Origin: Bolinopsis microptera
Taxonomy: Eukaryota; Ctenophora; Tentaculata; Lobata; Bolinopsidae
Direction of reading: 5' to 3'
DNA length: 64,000 nucleotides
Assembly (NCBI RefSeq): GCF_026151205.1
Contig: NC_087073.1
Coordinates: forward strand, 20,116,837 to 20,180,836
Made by a program: the position numbers and the translations under genes. Of this stretch, positions 1 through 11,500 are shown piece by piece; the first letter of the stretch is position 1, and the number at the start of each line of letters is the position of its first letter. The notes under the pieces are model-generated. The model made no database searches, was not told the origin of the DNA, and worked only from the letters and a program-made list of their open reading frames with translations.

Positions 1-153
1 GTTCCAACAGATCTACGAAATCTGCCCGATGTTAAAAGCTTTAGTGATTCGTATAAGAAACAGCTACTATCATCTATAACAACAGACCCTAATTATACCG
101 TCGACAATTCATATGACAAATTTTACACTGCAATCATAGTCGCCGATAACTAA
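1..153 (+). pseudogene. C-terminal end of a non-LTR retrotransposon polyprotein (partial, runs in from left edge)
   Basis: Frame 1 is open from base 1 to a TAA at 151-153. The peptide starts VPTDLRNLPDVKSFSDSYKK, which fits the 'LP..LR....s..FK..L' tail typical of LINE reverse-transcriptase polyproteins. Only about 50 residues lie in the window, so neither the intactness nor the family of the element can be judged. Assignment rests on this short motif and is inference. Confidence 0.45.
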
Positions 154-287
154 GTAACTTCTAATTCTTTTAAATCTGAGGCATATATAATTGATGTATC
201 AAAAAGATATTCCCTTTTTTACCACCTTACCATTCTGATTGATTTTGCACATGACTGACATGTTTTAACTGGAGAAGGGGTTCCCAC

Positions 288-381
288 AGTGGTAGTTTTA
301 TAAACCACTTTTAATTTATTGACCTATTATACTTAGTGGTAGTTTTATAGACCACATTTAATTTATTAACTTATCATACTT
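288..381 (+). repeat. Two-copy 47-bp direct tandem repeat
   Basis: Two adjacent units starting AGTGGTAGTTTTATA at 288 and 335 differ by a few substitutions. They lie about 130 bp after the LINE stop codon at 151-153, so they may belong to that element's 3' UTR. Confidence 0.7.
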
Positions 382-2506
382 AGTATTTTTTTTGGTGACT
401 GTATCACCCAGTTTTAACATTTGATAATTGTACAGTTTATTGACGACACATTGACTGAATGTTATTTTATATTCTAATTTATATTCTAGATATTTTATTT
501 ATTTTACAACAGACGACAACTTCCTGTTTTTTCTTCTATATTAGTTACTCATATCTCTTGTACAGACTTTTTTACAAGGACATTGACAAATGATACTCAC
601 ATTAGGCATTCATTATTGCATCTAAATTATTTCACTTGCATTAGGCTTAGAAATTTATTCTCTGGTCAACAGATTTCAAATGTTTAATTAATTTGTAGTA
701 TGACAGTAAGGTATATAAGAAGTTATTTAATTTTGCTTGGGCTATTGTATTGACTAGGTATTGAGGTTTAATGATGATATGGAATTTGAATTCTATATAA
801 ATTTACACTATGTGGTTGGGGCATTTTGCATAGTAAATATGGTTACTACTCATATATATCATATTATTTGATTGGTATTCGATTTCTGATTATTTCTCTA
901 GGAATATGATTATTATATCTCAATTTGGCTTTAGGTAGGGTGCCCCGCTAAAAGAACTGGATTCTTCCAGGAAGCATCCCGTGCACAGAGCTTGGTCTAC
1001 ATATATATTAAATTATTAACCATTCATTCTGTATGTGCACGAAAATTTATTTCAATCAATTCTGTCACGAAAGAGAGAAAAGTGTGAACAGTAATAACAA
1101 CAAGATGTAATGTTTTTAAAAGGTCGTACGTGAGTTCGAACCCTGCTAGTACCATTAAAGGATGCGAAACGTTCCAGAAAATTTTTAATCTTGGTAAGCG
1201 TTATAATACATGGTATATATAAACTGGAGTTAAACTTTAAAGTAGCATAACAACTATTTATTACATATAATTAACTTATATTAAGAACGAACCTGTAAAG
1301 TTATTATACATCTACAAGGCTCAAGAAAGCCGGGCAGGCACCTGAGTCCTTGTCAATGTCGTTAGTCATAAACTAGTCACTTAAAACCGAACGTAGGAAT
1401 AAAAAGGCTTTGGAATCAGTACAAATGGTGAATAATGCATAATGGGGAAATTCAAAACTTTTCTGGGAAAATTTATAAATCTTAATCTATAAAAATTATC
1501 AATTAATAAGTCCGTGCACATACAAATAAAGCCGCGCCTCATAACCAAAACTATTCGCTATTGCACATTGCAAAAGAAATAATGTTTTATGCAAATGTTT
1601 TTTGAATAAAAGTAAAGTAAAGTAAAGTAAAAATTATGACATAACATCATCACTAATGTCTACAAAGTATCATCACATTACATGGAAAAATAACTATTTC
1701 TCCATCAAATTTAAAGGTAATAATTTATCAAATATTAATCATGAATAAAAACAACATTACAAAATTAATCGAGCAGCTTAGATTACAAGTGGTTTAATAA
1801 TTAAACAAAGAATACAAATCGAATTTGAACCTTTCTTTTTAGTTTCTTTTTTAAACGAATCAAGACAGAGGCATATAATTTATATCATATCATTTAAATC
1901 TAAATATTGATTGACGATGTCAACCCAGCAAAAGTTACTAGCTGACGGTGGTACTAGAGGTGGTTTAATTTAAACAGAGGGCTTGACCTCGCGCGCGACA
2001 ACAAGCATGATTTGCACGCGTGGCGCATTTTAGTGTTCAAGTAGCCAGCCTGGACACAATTTAGCCAATGAGATTACAGGAATCTGCAAAGTTAAAGTTG
2101 CAAACTTTTGATCGGACCAAAATGACACTTAATTCCTGGAGATGTGAAGATAACTCCAAATCTACGTTGTTTTAAATGTTCCCCCTGGGGGGATAAGTTA
2201 GTATAACTATAATCAAGTTAATCCTGTTTTCAAGAATGCGCGGCTTTGGCGGCCAGTTATTGACTTGTACATAAAATTGAATTTTAAATAGAATTGTGAA
2301 TGTATTAAAATTTAAAACTTTCAAAACGGAGGCTTATAAATATTATTATATTATGATTGTAAAATAAAGGATAAAATTTTAAATTTGTTTCACTAAAAAA
2401 ATTTGTTTCACTACTTTTACAAAACGAACATGTTGCAAAAAACCGGAAGTCTCTAACTCTTTTACTTTCAAAGTTAGGCCCCATCCAGTAAGGGTTTCTG
2501 GGAATC

Positions 2507-2547
2507 CGTCGAGATCGTTACTCTGCGAAGCAGAGCAACGATCGACG
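2507..2547. other. Perfect-to-near-perfect hairpin
   Basis: CTCTGC-gaa-GCAGAG forms the tip. It is extended by GATCGTT/AACGATC after one mismatch and then by CGTC/GACG. Function unknown; probably part of a decayed repeat. Confidence 0.6.
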
Positions 2548-3326
2548 ACGAGAATGCTAGTTCGCGCGGCGCGTCGAAGCGGCGAAGTCCTCCAAATCTA
2601 AATAATGAATAGTATTAAAAATTTGTTTCACATATCACTAAACGTTATTTTTTTACATTATTTATTAATGAATCGCACAGTCAATTGCGCGCGCAATTAT
2701 TGAATTTTGCAAATATAAATTTATGCAATGTTAATAATTATGTTTATGTTAATAGTTATATCTGTATGAAATATACTTTTTAATAGTTAAAGAAATTTTG
2801 CCTCACGCTTTGCACAGTGGTGGATCTGCCGCGCATATAATTAATTGATGATGTCAACTCTTCAATTCCAGATCGTTGCTTTGCAAATTTTTAAAAAGGC
2901 GTGCACTATTCCTCAAAACAAAATGTTATGTGCGCTGCAGGTTATTAATTTAAAATTTCTGAATGAACAACAGATATTTGTAATATAATGTAGAAAGTGT
3001 AAACTGATAATTTGATTGACGATCATTCCAACCCTTTCAAATCGTAGCTCTGCAATCTGCATAGCAAACATAACAACGCACGTGGAAGTTCAGTTTAGCG
3101 ACAACGTCTTATAAACTGATTTGTGCAGAATTCGTTGGAATTTTCCATAATTTCAGTTTGTTCGATTTTGAATAATAAATTGATATTACCCTGAAAAATA
3201 CGGCATGGACGTTATTTGAACATTTTGATCGATTAGTAATTAGGAAAATAAGAAAAGACGTTTATTTTATCGTAGTGCAAAGTGGTCATAACGCAACCAT
3301 ATCGTAAAATGAGCACTATTTATTTT

Positions 3327-3395
3327 ACTGGGCCGCACTCAGCCTGTCATTCCGCCGTTAATGAACATGATAGCCCGAGGTCACGTCCCCAGGTA
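3327..3395 (+). repeat. Copy (a) of a short ~77-bp 'CTGTCATTCCGCC / CCTGGGGTCCCCAGG' element
   Basis: It begins ACTGGGCCGCACTCAGCCTG followed by TCATTCCGCC and ends TCCCCAGGTAA. The same order of blocks recurs at 17021-17086, 40999-41079, 43269-43345 and 45151-45227, with partial copies at 22748-22790 and 43979-43999. This copy has a degenerate palindrome. Confidence 0.7.
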
Positions 3396-4209
3396 ATATT
3401 GATTCTGCTTATATCTTTTCAAGAAGAGCAGAAGAAATACAATTACATGGAAAGATCAATATTAAGATCACGCCGGATTTGACGATTCACTAACTTGAAA
3501 CCTCCTTCCATTACAGCTTAGATTCATGATATGTCTTGATAGAAGTTATATTATTTGTTTAGTGTTTAGCATTTCATTAAATTCGGATGACATTAACTTA
3601 ATGTAGCACAAGGATCCTTTTCACCATCGATTGAATTTGTATGTGTCTGATGTTATGGAACTTATCCCGATGATACTCTTTACTCGGGAAGCTATCGAAC
3701 CCAAGCAACTTGTAGATACATGGAATTCAGTATGAAGGTATAAGTTGACATTTTTATCTGGAAGGAGACCAAATAAAACAAGGTACTTAAAGTTTCTGAA
3801 AATATAATAAGGAGAAAAAAAATGTATCAACAGAAGTTGTCAGGTTAACCATCGACAATCGCCATCAAGGTAGTTCAAAATTGGTTCGAAATCTAAAAGT
3901 AAAGTTCAACTTGAATCCAAAACTAAAGTCCTCAATTACTGAGCGAAGGTGATTAGTCCGTGTGGTCAGAATTGTTTGGAGATCAGTGGGCTCGATTAAC
4001 AAGGCTCCTTTGTTACTGTAACTGAGGAATTACTGGGTAAACACTAAACATATAAAAAACTTATTGATTCAAAAAAACTTCTAGCCAGGGCACAGGAATT
4101 AGGATGACAATTTAATCCTTTAGGAATATAACAAACTGTAACTGCTCTATCAGGATCGGTATTAACTTCCAAAGTTATAGCATAAGGTGATCAGTTGAAG
4201 GTATAGATT

Positions 4210-5912
4210 ATGTATGGGTTACTTGTGGTCAGTAAATCACTTAACACCTGTATTGAAAAATATGTAAAAGTCCAACGGAAAAGAATCTACAGCTGTTTTG
4301 TAGACTTTCAGAAAGCGTTCGACACGGTATCAAGAGAAGCACTATTGTACAAACTAAATAAGCTTGGCATGCAGGGGCGGTTTTTTGACTGCCTCCAATA
4401 CATGTACAGAAACTCAAAAGCAAGGCTTAAAATGGTTAAAAAGCTCTCAGCTTGTTTTGACGTTAATGCAGGAACGGAACAGGGCCACCCCTTGAGCCCA
4501 GAACTCTTCAAATGCTATATCTACGAACTCTCCCTCCAGATTAACGCCCTACCTGGAGTGGAAAGTCCCCAACTCAACAACCAACAGATTACTCACCTGC
4601 TTTGGGCGGACGATCTGGTCCTGCTAGCCCTTAACAAGGTCAGTCTTCAGCTAATGATTGACCAACTCCACATATTTTGCAATAACTGGGGATTGATTGT
4701 TAACATTAAGAAAACTGCGGTCATCATCTTCAATCCCTCTGGAAGGCAGTTACTCGAGAGTAAAACATTTACCTACGGCAGAAGTATTGTAATCCCCTCG
4801 GTCAAAAGCTACTGCTACCTAGGTACTCATTTCACAATATGTGGCAGTATGAAGCTTAACCAAGAGCAGCTCAGGATCAAAGGACTTCGAGCATACTTCT
4901 CCCTGAAAAAGACGGTTGATCTCTCCTCAATTTCTAAAGAGGCTGTGTTCAAACTCTTCGATGCCCTTATACTATACTTCCTGTCGTCTCATACGGTAGT
5001 CAGGTGTGGCTCCCCTATACCAACATTCTCAGCAACATCTGCCAGAAGAAAACACAGTCTGACAAAGACACACTCAGTCAATTAGCGAATGACAGCATCG
5101 AGCGCCTGCATCTCTCGCTGCTAAAATGGACGACTGGGGTCAACAAGAGAACTTCAAATATCCCGATATGGGGAGACACAGGAAGATATCCCCTTGGAAT
5201 ACAATTGAGTAAGCTCTTTCTTGACTTCCACAACAGACTCGTCCTCCTTGACAGAAAAAACTCACCACAGATTGTTCGCCATGCTTTTGTAGAGCAAAGA
5301 AACCTAGAACTGACCTGGTTCCGAACATCAAGAGCGCTGACCGACGCATTTGACCCAGGAGCAATTAAACGAACAATTGTCTCGAAGAATGCTCCCATGC
5401 CGAACAGCCAACTCGTTCGGAGTAGAATGAGAAATTGGTTCCAAGAAAAGTGGGAAAAAGCTCGACTTGAAAACAAAAAGCTTACATTCTACAACGAAGT
5501 CAAAAGCAGCTTTGGATTAGAACCATACCTGTCTCTACCCAATCACAAGAAAACCCGATGTACTACATGGCTGAGGACAAGCTCCCACAAACTTAATATC
5601 GAGACGGGGCGATATGGCTGGAAAAACTCAAGCATCTTCTACAGAGCTTGCCACTTCTGCTGCAGCTCAGACAGAATCACCATAGACCTCCTGAACGAGC
5701 TCCCGTTTAGTGACATCATTAAAGAAGACGAAGTCCATTTGCTTAAAGAATGTCCTGTCTACAAGGAGATCAGACAAAGAAACAGCACAGACCTTCACAA
5801 CATACTCACAAATAGTCAATTCAGTAAATTATTTAATGAAGATTACATTTTGGAGACCAGAAATTTTGTTTATAATCTATTTCGTGAAAGATTTCCTAAA
5901 AGTAAGCTATGA
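4210..5912 (+). pseudogene. LINE reverse transcriptase, one frameshift, 5'-truncated
   Basis: The first frame (4210-5085) carries RT palm motifs in order: motif A FVDFQKAFD (about residues 30-38), motif B-like GTEQGHPLSP (about 88-97), catalytic WADD (about 132-135, in place of the commoner F/YADD), then GLIVNIKKT and YLG. A single indel near 4970-4985 moves the downstream coding into another frame. That frame contains SYGSQVWLP and continues to a TGA at 5910-5912. The C-terminus has Cys pairs (CHFCC) followed by HLLKEC, a CCHC-like zinc knuckle common at LINE ends. One frameshift in about 1.7 kb suggests a young dead copy. The family may be L2/CR1-like but I cannot fix it. Confidence 0.82.
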
Positions 5913-6105
5913 CTTAGTATCCTTATTTCGTGCACAATTTGAAACCTTTTAATTATTTATTTAAGATATTATGTTTTTATTTTGTTTGGTTGTATAACTT
6001 TCATTTAACTGATTGGGATCTGACACATGTAATTTTGTAATGATCTTTCTAATTTCTAATTTCTAATTTTCTAATTTCTAATTTCTAATTTCTTCACACA
6101 CTAGA
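4210..6105 (+). mobile_element. 5'-truncated non-LTR retrotransposon (LINE)
   Basis: The element comprises reverse-transcriptase coding sequence (4210-5912), a short AT-rich 3' region, and a terminal array of TAATTTC-type heptamers at about 6050-6105, as expected for a LINE 3' tail. No endonuclease domain is present upstream, and a TAG at 4204-4206 closes the frame, so the copy is 5'-truncated. Its base composition is visibly more GC-rich than the flanks, consistent with fairly recent insertion. Confidence 0.8.
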
Positions 6106-8228
6106 AATCTGCAGTACATCAACGAGTAGCGCTGCGCTACATTGTACTACCAATTGTGCGATCCATAATTTCTAAGTTGCGTAAGTTAAGATTATGAATA
6201 AATAATTAACTGATTACTAAAAATTAAATTTTTCTAACGACCAACTTATACGTGCCCTGCACAAGTTGCAGCCAGCAGTATAAGAATTAAAAATAAAATC
6301 CCTTTACGAGTTTATATATTTCCGATAAGAACATTTTCGGTTATATTGCATATTGACTGTCATGTTGTTATTATTCAATTGGTAAAATTTGTTTTTGTAT
6401 TTAAAGATGATGTAGAGTTTTTAATATCAAATACGACGAAGAATTATAGCTAAATCAGTATGGCCTATGCTATATGTATGCGTGTTCAAAGGACCATGAA
6501 CCTGCAAGTTCTTCTTATTTGCTAGTAGCGCATCTTGGGCTAAACTGGTTCTAACAAGTTTATTATCGGATGTTTACTTATATTTATTATGATATTATTA
6601 TTCATTGTAATGGCAATAAAATTTAAATTTTGTTTTCCTTAAAATTTTGTTTTCCTTCAAAGGACCAACATCTGAGGAACAAGTAAAATTAAGGTCAATC
6701 GCCAAATTCTAAATTAATTTGACTCTAGGGGATTTTAGACAATAAGAATGCACATATTTGGAAGCTTATAACTAGTAAATAATGGGGAACTCATGGGGAA
6801 AGGTCTACTTCGATGTTAAGGTTGGGAACAAATCGAGTTAGGTGAAGAACTGAAATCAACTAGCCCAGGAGATGAAATGAGTTTCAAAAACAACATTACA
6901 GGTTTAAAATAATTTTCCGGCATTAAAATCTGACTTTGCGTTGCTGAGATATTGCACCCTAAAGTTTGAGGTTTACCTGTAATAACAAGTCAAACTTAAA
7001 CTTTAACTCAATATTATATCTGTTTTACAGATAAAGCTCAACTTTTGGAAAAGACTGGCCACACCCAGGACCTGAAACTTGGTACAGGTTTTCCTTGGGC
7101 TGTTACCCACAATTCTATCGTACAGAATTTTGATATTTGCCTCTGTTTTTGAAATATGAGGTTAACTTCAAATTCGCTTTTTTAAGATACTGCACCACTC
7201 TCATACCTATATCCATAACTAACGCTGCTATGTTCTGAGTTCTCAGATCAGTCAACAGAAATGATGTCACAAAGGCTACTGTAGAAGCTTTATCATGTTT
7301 TTGAATATTAGGCGATATTATATCTTTTTTTTAAAGGTCCATTATTAGCAATAAACCGATATAATGTTGCAGCAACTTCCCCGCCTAGTCTATTTAACGT
7401 GAACATTTACAAAACTTGTATAAAAACTATGCTCATCGATCAGCAAAATGAAAACATCGAAGACGAATGGCCTAATTTTATGTTATTTTATATAACAGGA
7501 CTAAGAAAATCAAAGCGTAACATAAACCAAAATGCTGATAATAACCTTGTCTCTACATCTTAGATTATATGCACACACTTATGCATCACTCAATAAACGT
7601 CGCATATCTCATAAATTACACTGCAAACATTGGACATTTTTTTATTATCGCCGCGTATTTCAAATCAAGTTGCAAATTCTACAAATTTTGAAGTGCTCAG
7701 TCTTGTTTTACTTTTTTAATCTTTACCTATTAACCATTGGAAAATAAAACTTTAAGTTATAAACCTTCCTTGCATACTTTACCGGTAGAGTCTAAATTGA
7801 ATAGTTTGAGATTTCCTTTACATTTTATATTTATGCATGTGCCCCACGGGGATGAATTTCTTATTACCATTGATATTATATATACTTTTTTGAGTAAACA
7901 TTGGCTGGTACCACGGGCCAGTCCCCAACAACAAAAAAAATATATAAGGACTGGAGGTGAGTACATTTCGTGGCCTTGCTCACTTAAGAATCATAAATAA
8001 ACAGTTTAGACATGCCATGGTTAGTGTGGCTATTCTATTGTGTTATGTAACAGACTGTTCCATGGTCTTCATTTTCCCAGCACATGTGTTTGAGTGTGGT
8101 GCAGGACATTGTGGTCACATTGTGGTCACATTGTAGTCACACTAAATATTTTTAATTTGGTTGCTAATTTGGTTGCTTTTATGGACATTTTTATTATCTA
8201 AAGCTATTGTTTCGCCCTATCAACTAGC
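6106..8228. other. Intergenic, no gene seen
   Basis: The short ORFs here have low-complexity AT-driven composition, no recognisable motif and no splice-consistent continuation. No strong repeat structure was found before the MITE at 8231. Confidence 0.5.
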
Positions 8229-8230
8229 TA

Positions 8231-8409
8231 CAGTAAAACCCCGATTTTCTGCAGAGTTTGGGGAAAGGAAACATCCGTGTTAATTCGGGTAAATCGGGGT
8301 TTTGTTAGGTTTACACTATGTATATTAAGCCCTATTTGGGGGAAAGGAATTGGCTTCGGTAAGTCGGGGTTTGCGGTAAATCGGGGCATGGTATATCAGG
8401 GTTTTACTG
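8231..8409. mobile_element. pogo/Tigger-like MITE with TA target duplication
   Basis: Flanked by TA on both sides (8229-8230 and 8410-8411). The left end is CAGTAAAACCCCGAT and the right end is the near reverse complement ATCAGGGTTTTACTG. Subterminal segments repeat AAATCGGGGTTT-like blocks in both orientations. CAGTaaAACC termini with a TA duplication are typical of pogo/Tc1-mariner-derived non-autonomous elements. No coding capacity (179 bp). It lies about 125 bp upstream of the paxillin start codon, so it could sit in that gene's promoter or 5' UTR. Confidence 0.75.
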
Positions 8410-8535
8410 TACTTTCTTAATTTCAAATTATGCAAAAATTGCTTCGATCTTAATCTTACATACTCCAATATTCGATCTTTACAGTATCATAGTTTTAATC
8501 ATACAACTTCCTTAGCTTAGCTCAGCTGAACTCAG

Positions 8536-11500
8536 ATGGATGATTTAGGTTTGTATTCGTCGGAATTTTTTTCCCTACTCTTGCCGAAGGCAAAAAGATC
8601 GTAGGGAATAAGTAATCGGGTTTGGATATATGAGGTGGCCCGATGGACCTGCGATGATGACAAAAGTCTGCTCCTTCGCAATATAGACCAATCCCCTAAA
8701 ATTAAGTGTATAGGAAGCATCTGTTATGCTGCGCGCGACGCTAGCCATGTGTTAATTAATTACAGTGAAATTCCTCCTTCGCAAAGTTATTTTCCGCAAT
8801 TTTCTGGATCCTTTTTTTTGATGCGCGGCGCTGCATTGGTCAAATAAATCGTCAATTTTTACCATGCACGAATCCCACTCATTTATAAAAAACATAGTAT
8901 GTAAATATGGTGTACTTTTTTCCAGCCACACTTTTCACTCAAAAGAATTAATGGTACAAGTACATCGTAGGGAAAATTGATCGTGCGTGGTTTAACCGCG
9001 GCGAAATTCTTGTTATTCTATTGTTCTCCAATTTAAACCTAGACTATCATTTGATTTCTTTTGTGAGTTGTACTAATATTGTCTCTGGCACGTGCTTGAA
9101 TAGAATAATAAATAGATCTACAAATATTTGATAAACCATAGTCCACATAGTCCACATTTATGATATAATAAATCAACATTCTTTCAGATGCAATATTAGC
9201 TGATCTACAATTTTCAACGAACACCGGCCCTCCTGAGCCGTCTCCGGTCTACTCAGAGCCATTCCGTCCCGCCAACTCAACACCCAAAGCACAGCAGCCA
9301 CTAGGTGAAGTAGCCAGGGGTCCCCCCTCCGAGCCAGCACCGCCTCCCCCTACTGCCCCTGTTCCCCTCAGGGCCTTATCTCCTCAAGTTCTTAACTCTG
9401 AGTCTGTGCGGGGATCTTATGCTAGTGTTGCAGATGCCAAGTCTGGTGTTGACCATGATACCTCTGATGATTACACGTTAGTAATTCTTACACATTTCAA
9501 TATCAACATGTCATTTTTATTTTTAGGCGGTAAATATGCCGACTTTGTTATTTAAATCATCCGAGTGTTTTCATGTGTGCTGACTGCTGACCAACCAACA
9601 CTGTTGCTGAGTCATTACATATATACGAAATTAGGCGTGGCCCCTAGAGTTCTGCAGAGTATAGGATATTATATATAATGTTTAATTCTACAGAAACATG
9701 TCATTGACACTGTTAAAACTTCTGTCTTTTTATTTGGCAAATTGTACATATATGGCTGTAAACTGTAGCTGTAACCGGGGATCGTGAAGGTGAAAGTTTG
9801 CTAAAAGTAAATACATTCGATATATATCCGTCCGTTACTGTGTAACTTATTGGGCTTTGTGATCAGTGAAGTATGTCACTTCGAGTCTCGCGGAGACCTG
9901 AAACATTCCATAAAATAGCTCGCATTAAATGTGGAGATACGGGGACACTGTACACACCCTTCACGCCGTATCAGATTGCATTGTAACAATGTTACACTAT
10001 GTTACACTAACATTCGGGTGACGATTGTTGAGTAGAGTAGTCGGTGTTCCTTGTTTTTAGATGCGTATTTCTAGTCATTCACCTAGACATGAAGGTCTGT
10101 GGTTACTGTGCAAATTAACGTATATTGTAATGATGGCATGACAACAAATTGCTGATAAAATTTATGGCTTCGTGATTATAAAGAAGTTAGACCTGAAATA
10201 TCCTGTCATTAAATCCTGCATTTTATTCTCTGGATTAATAAATATCTGATCCTTACAAGATTGGGTACCTGAGGAATGTGACTAGTTTGAACTTACTGTT
10301 ACACAGTGAGCCGAGTAGTGGAATTTGGATAATTGTCTCATTCTTCAAAATGGACATTTCCGGTCCAAATTGAGTAGATTATGATCGATTATCGCTACAT
10401 TGACATCCGTATCGACACCAAAGTGGCAGCAAACGCAATTATTATAAAATAAACCTAACAAGATCCGATGTTCCTACGATTTTTAATGGCAAGAAATAAT
10501 GTAATCTAGTTACACCTTCTATACTTGACTAGCTGAACTCAAAATATTGTAAATGTGTGTATTAGGCTTCATAAAACAAATGGGCTGTAACTGTAAGGGA
10601 CGTGTAGTACTAGTAGAACTAGTGTTAGGAATTTAGTACATAGTCCTACACACGCCGCTATTAGTTTACAGCTGTTATAGTAGGACTAGGAAGGATGTTG
10701 TCGCTGTTGTCTTTTAAATACCAGCTAGTCTTACATGCAATCTCAAATTTTAACTGTTAACACCAATTAATTATTTACAATACCCATTGTAACTCTACGA
10801 ATTATTATCATTATCTATTATAATGTTTAAGTGATCTGTCCTGCTGTTACATTAAAATAAGGATTAGACAAACGGATTAGTTTGAGATGTACAATAATTC
10901 GTGTAACATAAACTTATATATATTATATACACTGCTAAATAGCTTATAATTTGTGTAACTTAAACACAACATTTCCATGGTATCTGTTTACATGTAATAA
11001 GTGTATTAAACTGTGTGTGTCTGAACACATGTTGTGTAAATCTTAAGAGGAATTTGTAAGGTATTGTAATAGAGTTTCTTTTTCTAGGCTGCTCAAGTTT
11101 TATAAAAAACGAAAGCTTTATGCTTCTCAATCTGTTGAGAGAAGGCATTTTCACACTATCTAAAAAACAAACAAAGTGTTAATGTTACGTTTCCTAATGA
11201 AAACAAATAAAGAAGTGTTAATTTGATGTTTTATGAAGTGGTAACTTTACTGTTGAGGTTTCAAGAAAGGTTTCTTAGTTTCAATATTACAATATCATAA
11301 AATACAGTAATCATTGATAATGATGCAGAGAGACATGTTACTGAGAGACGTGGCTTGTCGATGTATTGTTGGAGCTTTAAAATACAGATTATGTAATGTC
11401 TTGAACAGAGTTTTAAAGAAACATACTGTCACCGTTAATCTGATGTAATCTGAATCGTTAGTTTTCGTTAGAATTTTAACCTACGCACCAGCCCCGAGCT

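Larger units (their letters stand above)
154..3326. other. Intergenic, AT-rich, repeat-bearing, no gene seen
   Basis: No coding exon could be supported on either strand. The stretch holds a two-copy 47-bp direct repeat (288-381), a short AGTAA array near 1611-1632 and a strong hairpin at 2507-2547. A tRNA B-box-like sequence (GAGTTCGAACCCTGC, about 1131-1145) may mark an old tRNA-derived SINE. Diverged copies of a 'TTGATTGACGATgtcaac'-like segment occur near 1911, 2845 and 3010. Confidence 0.5.
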
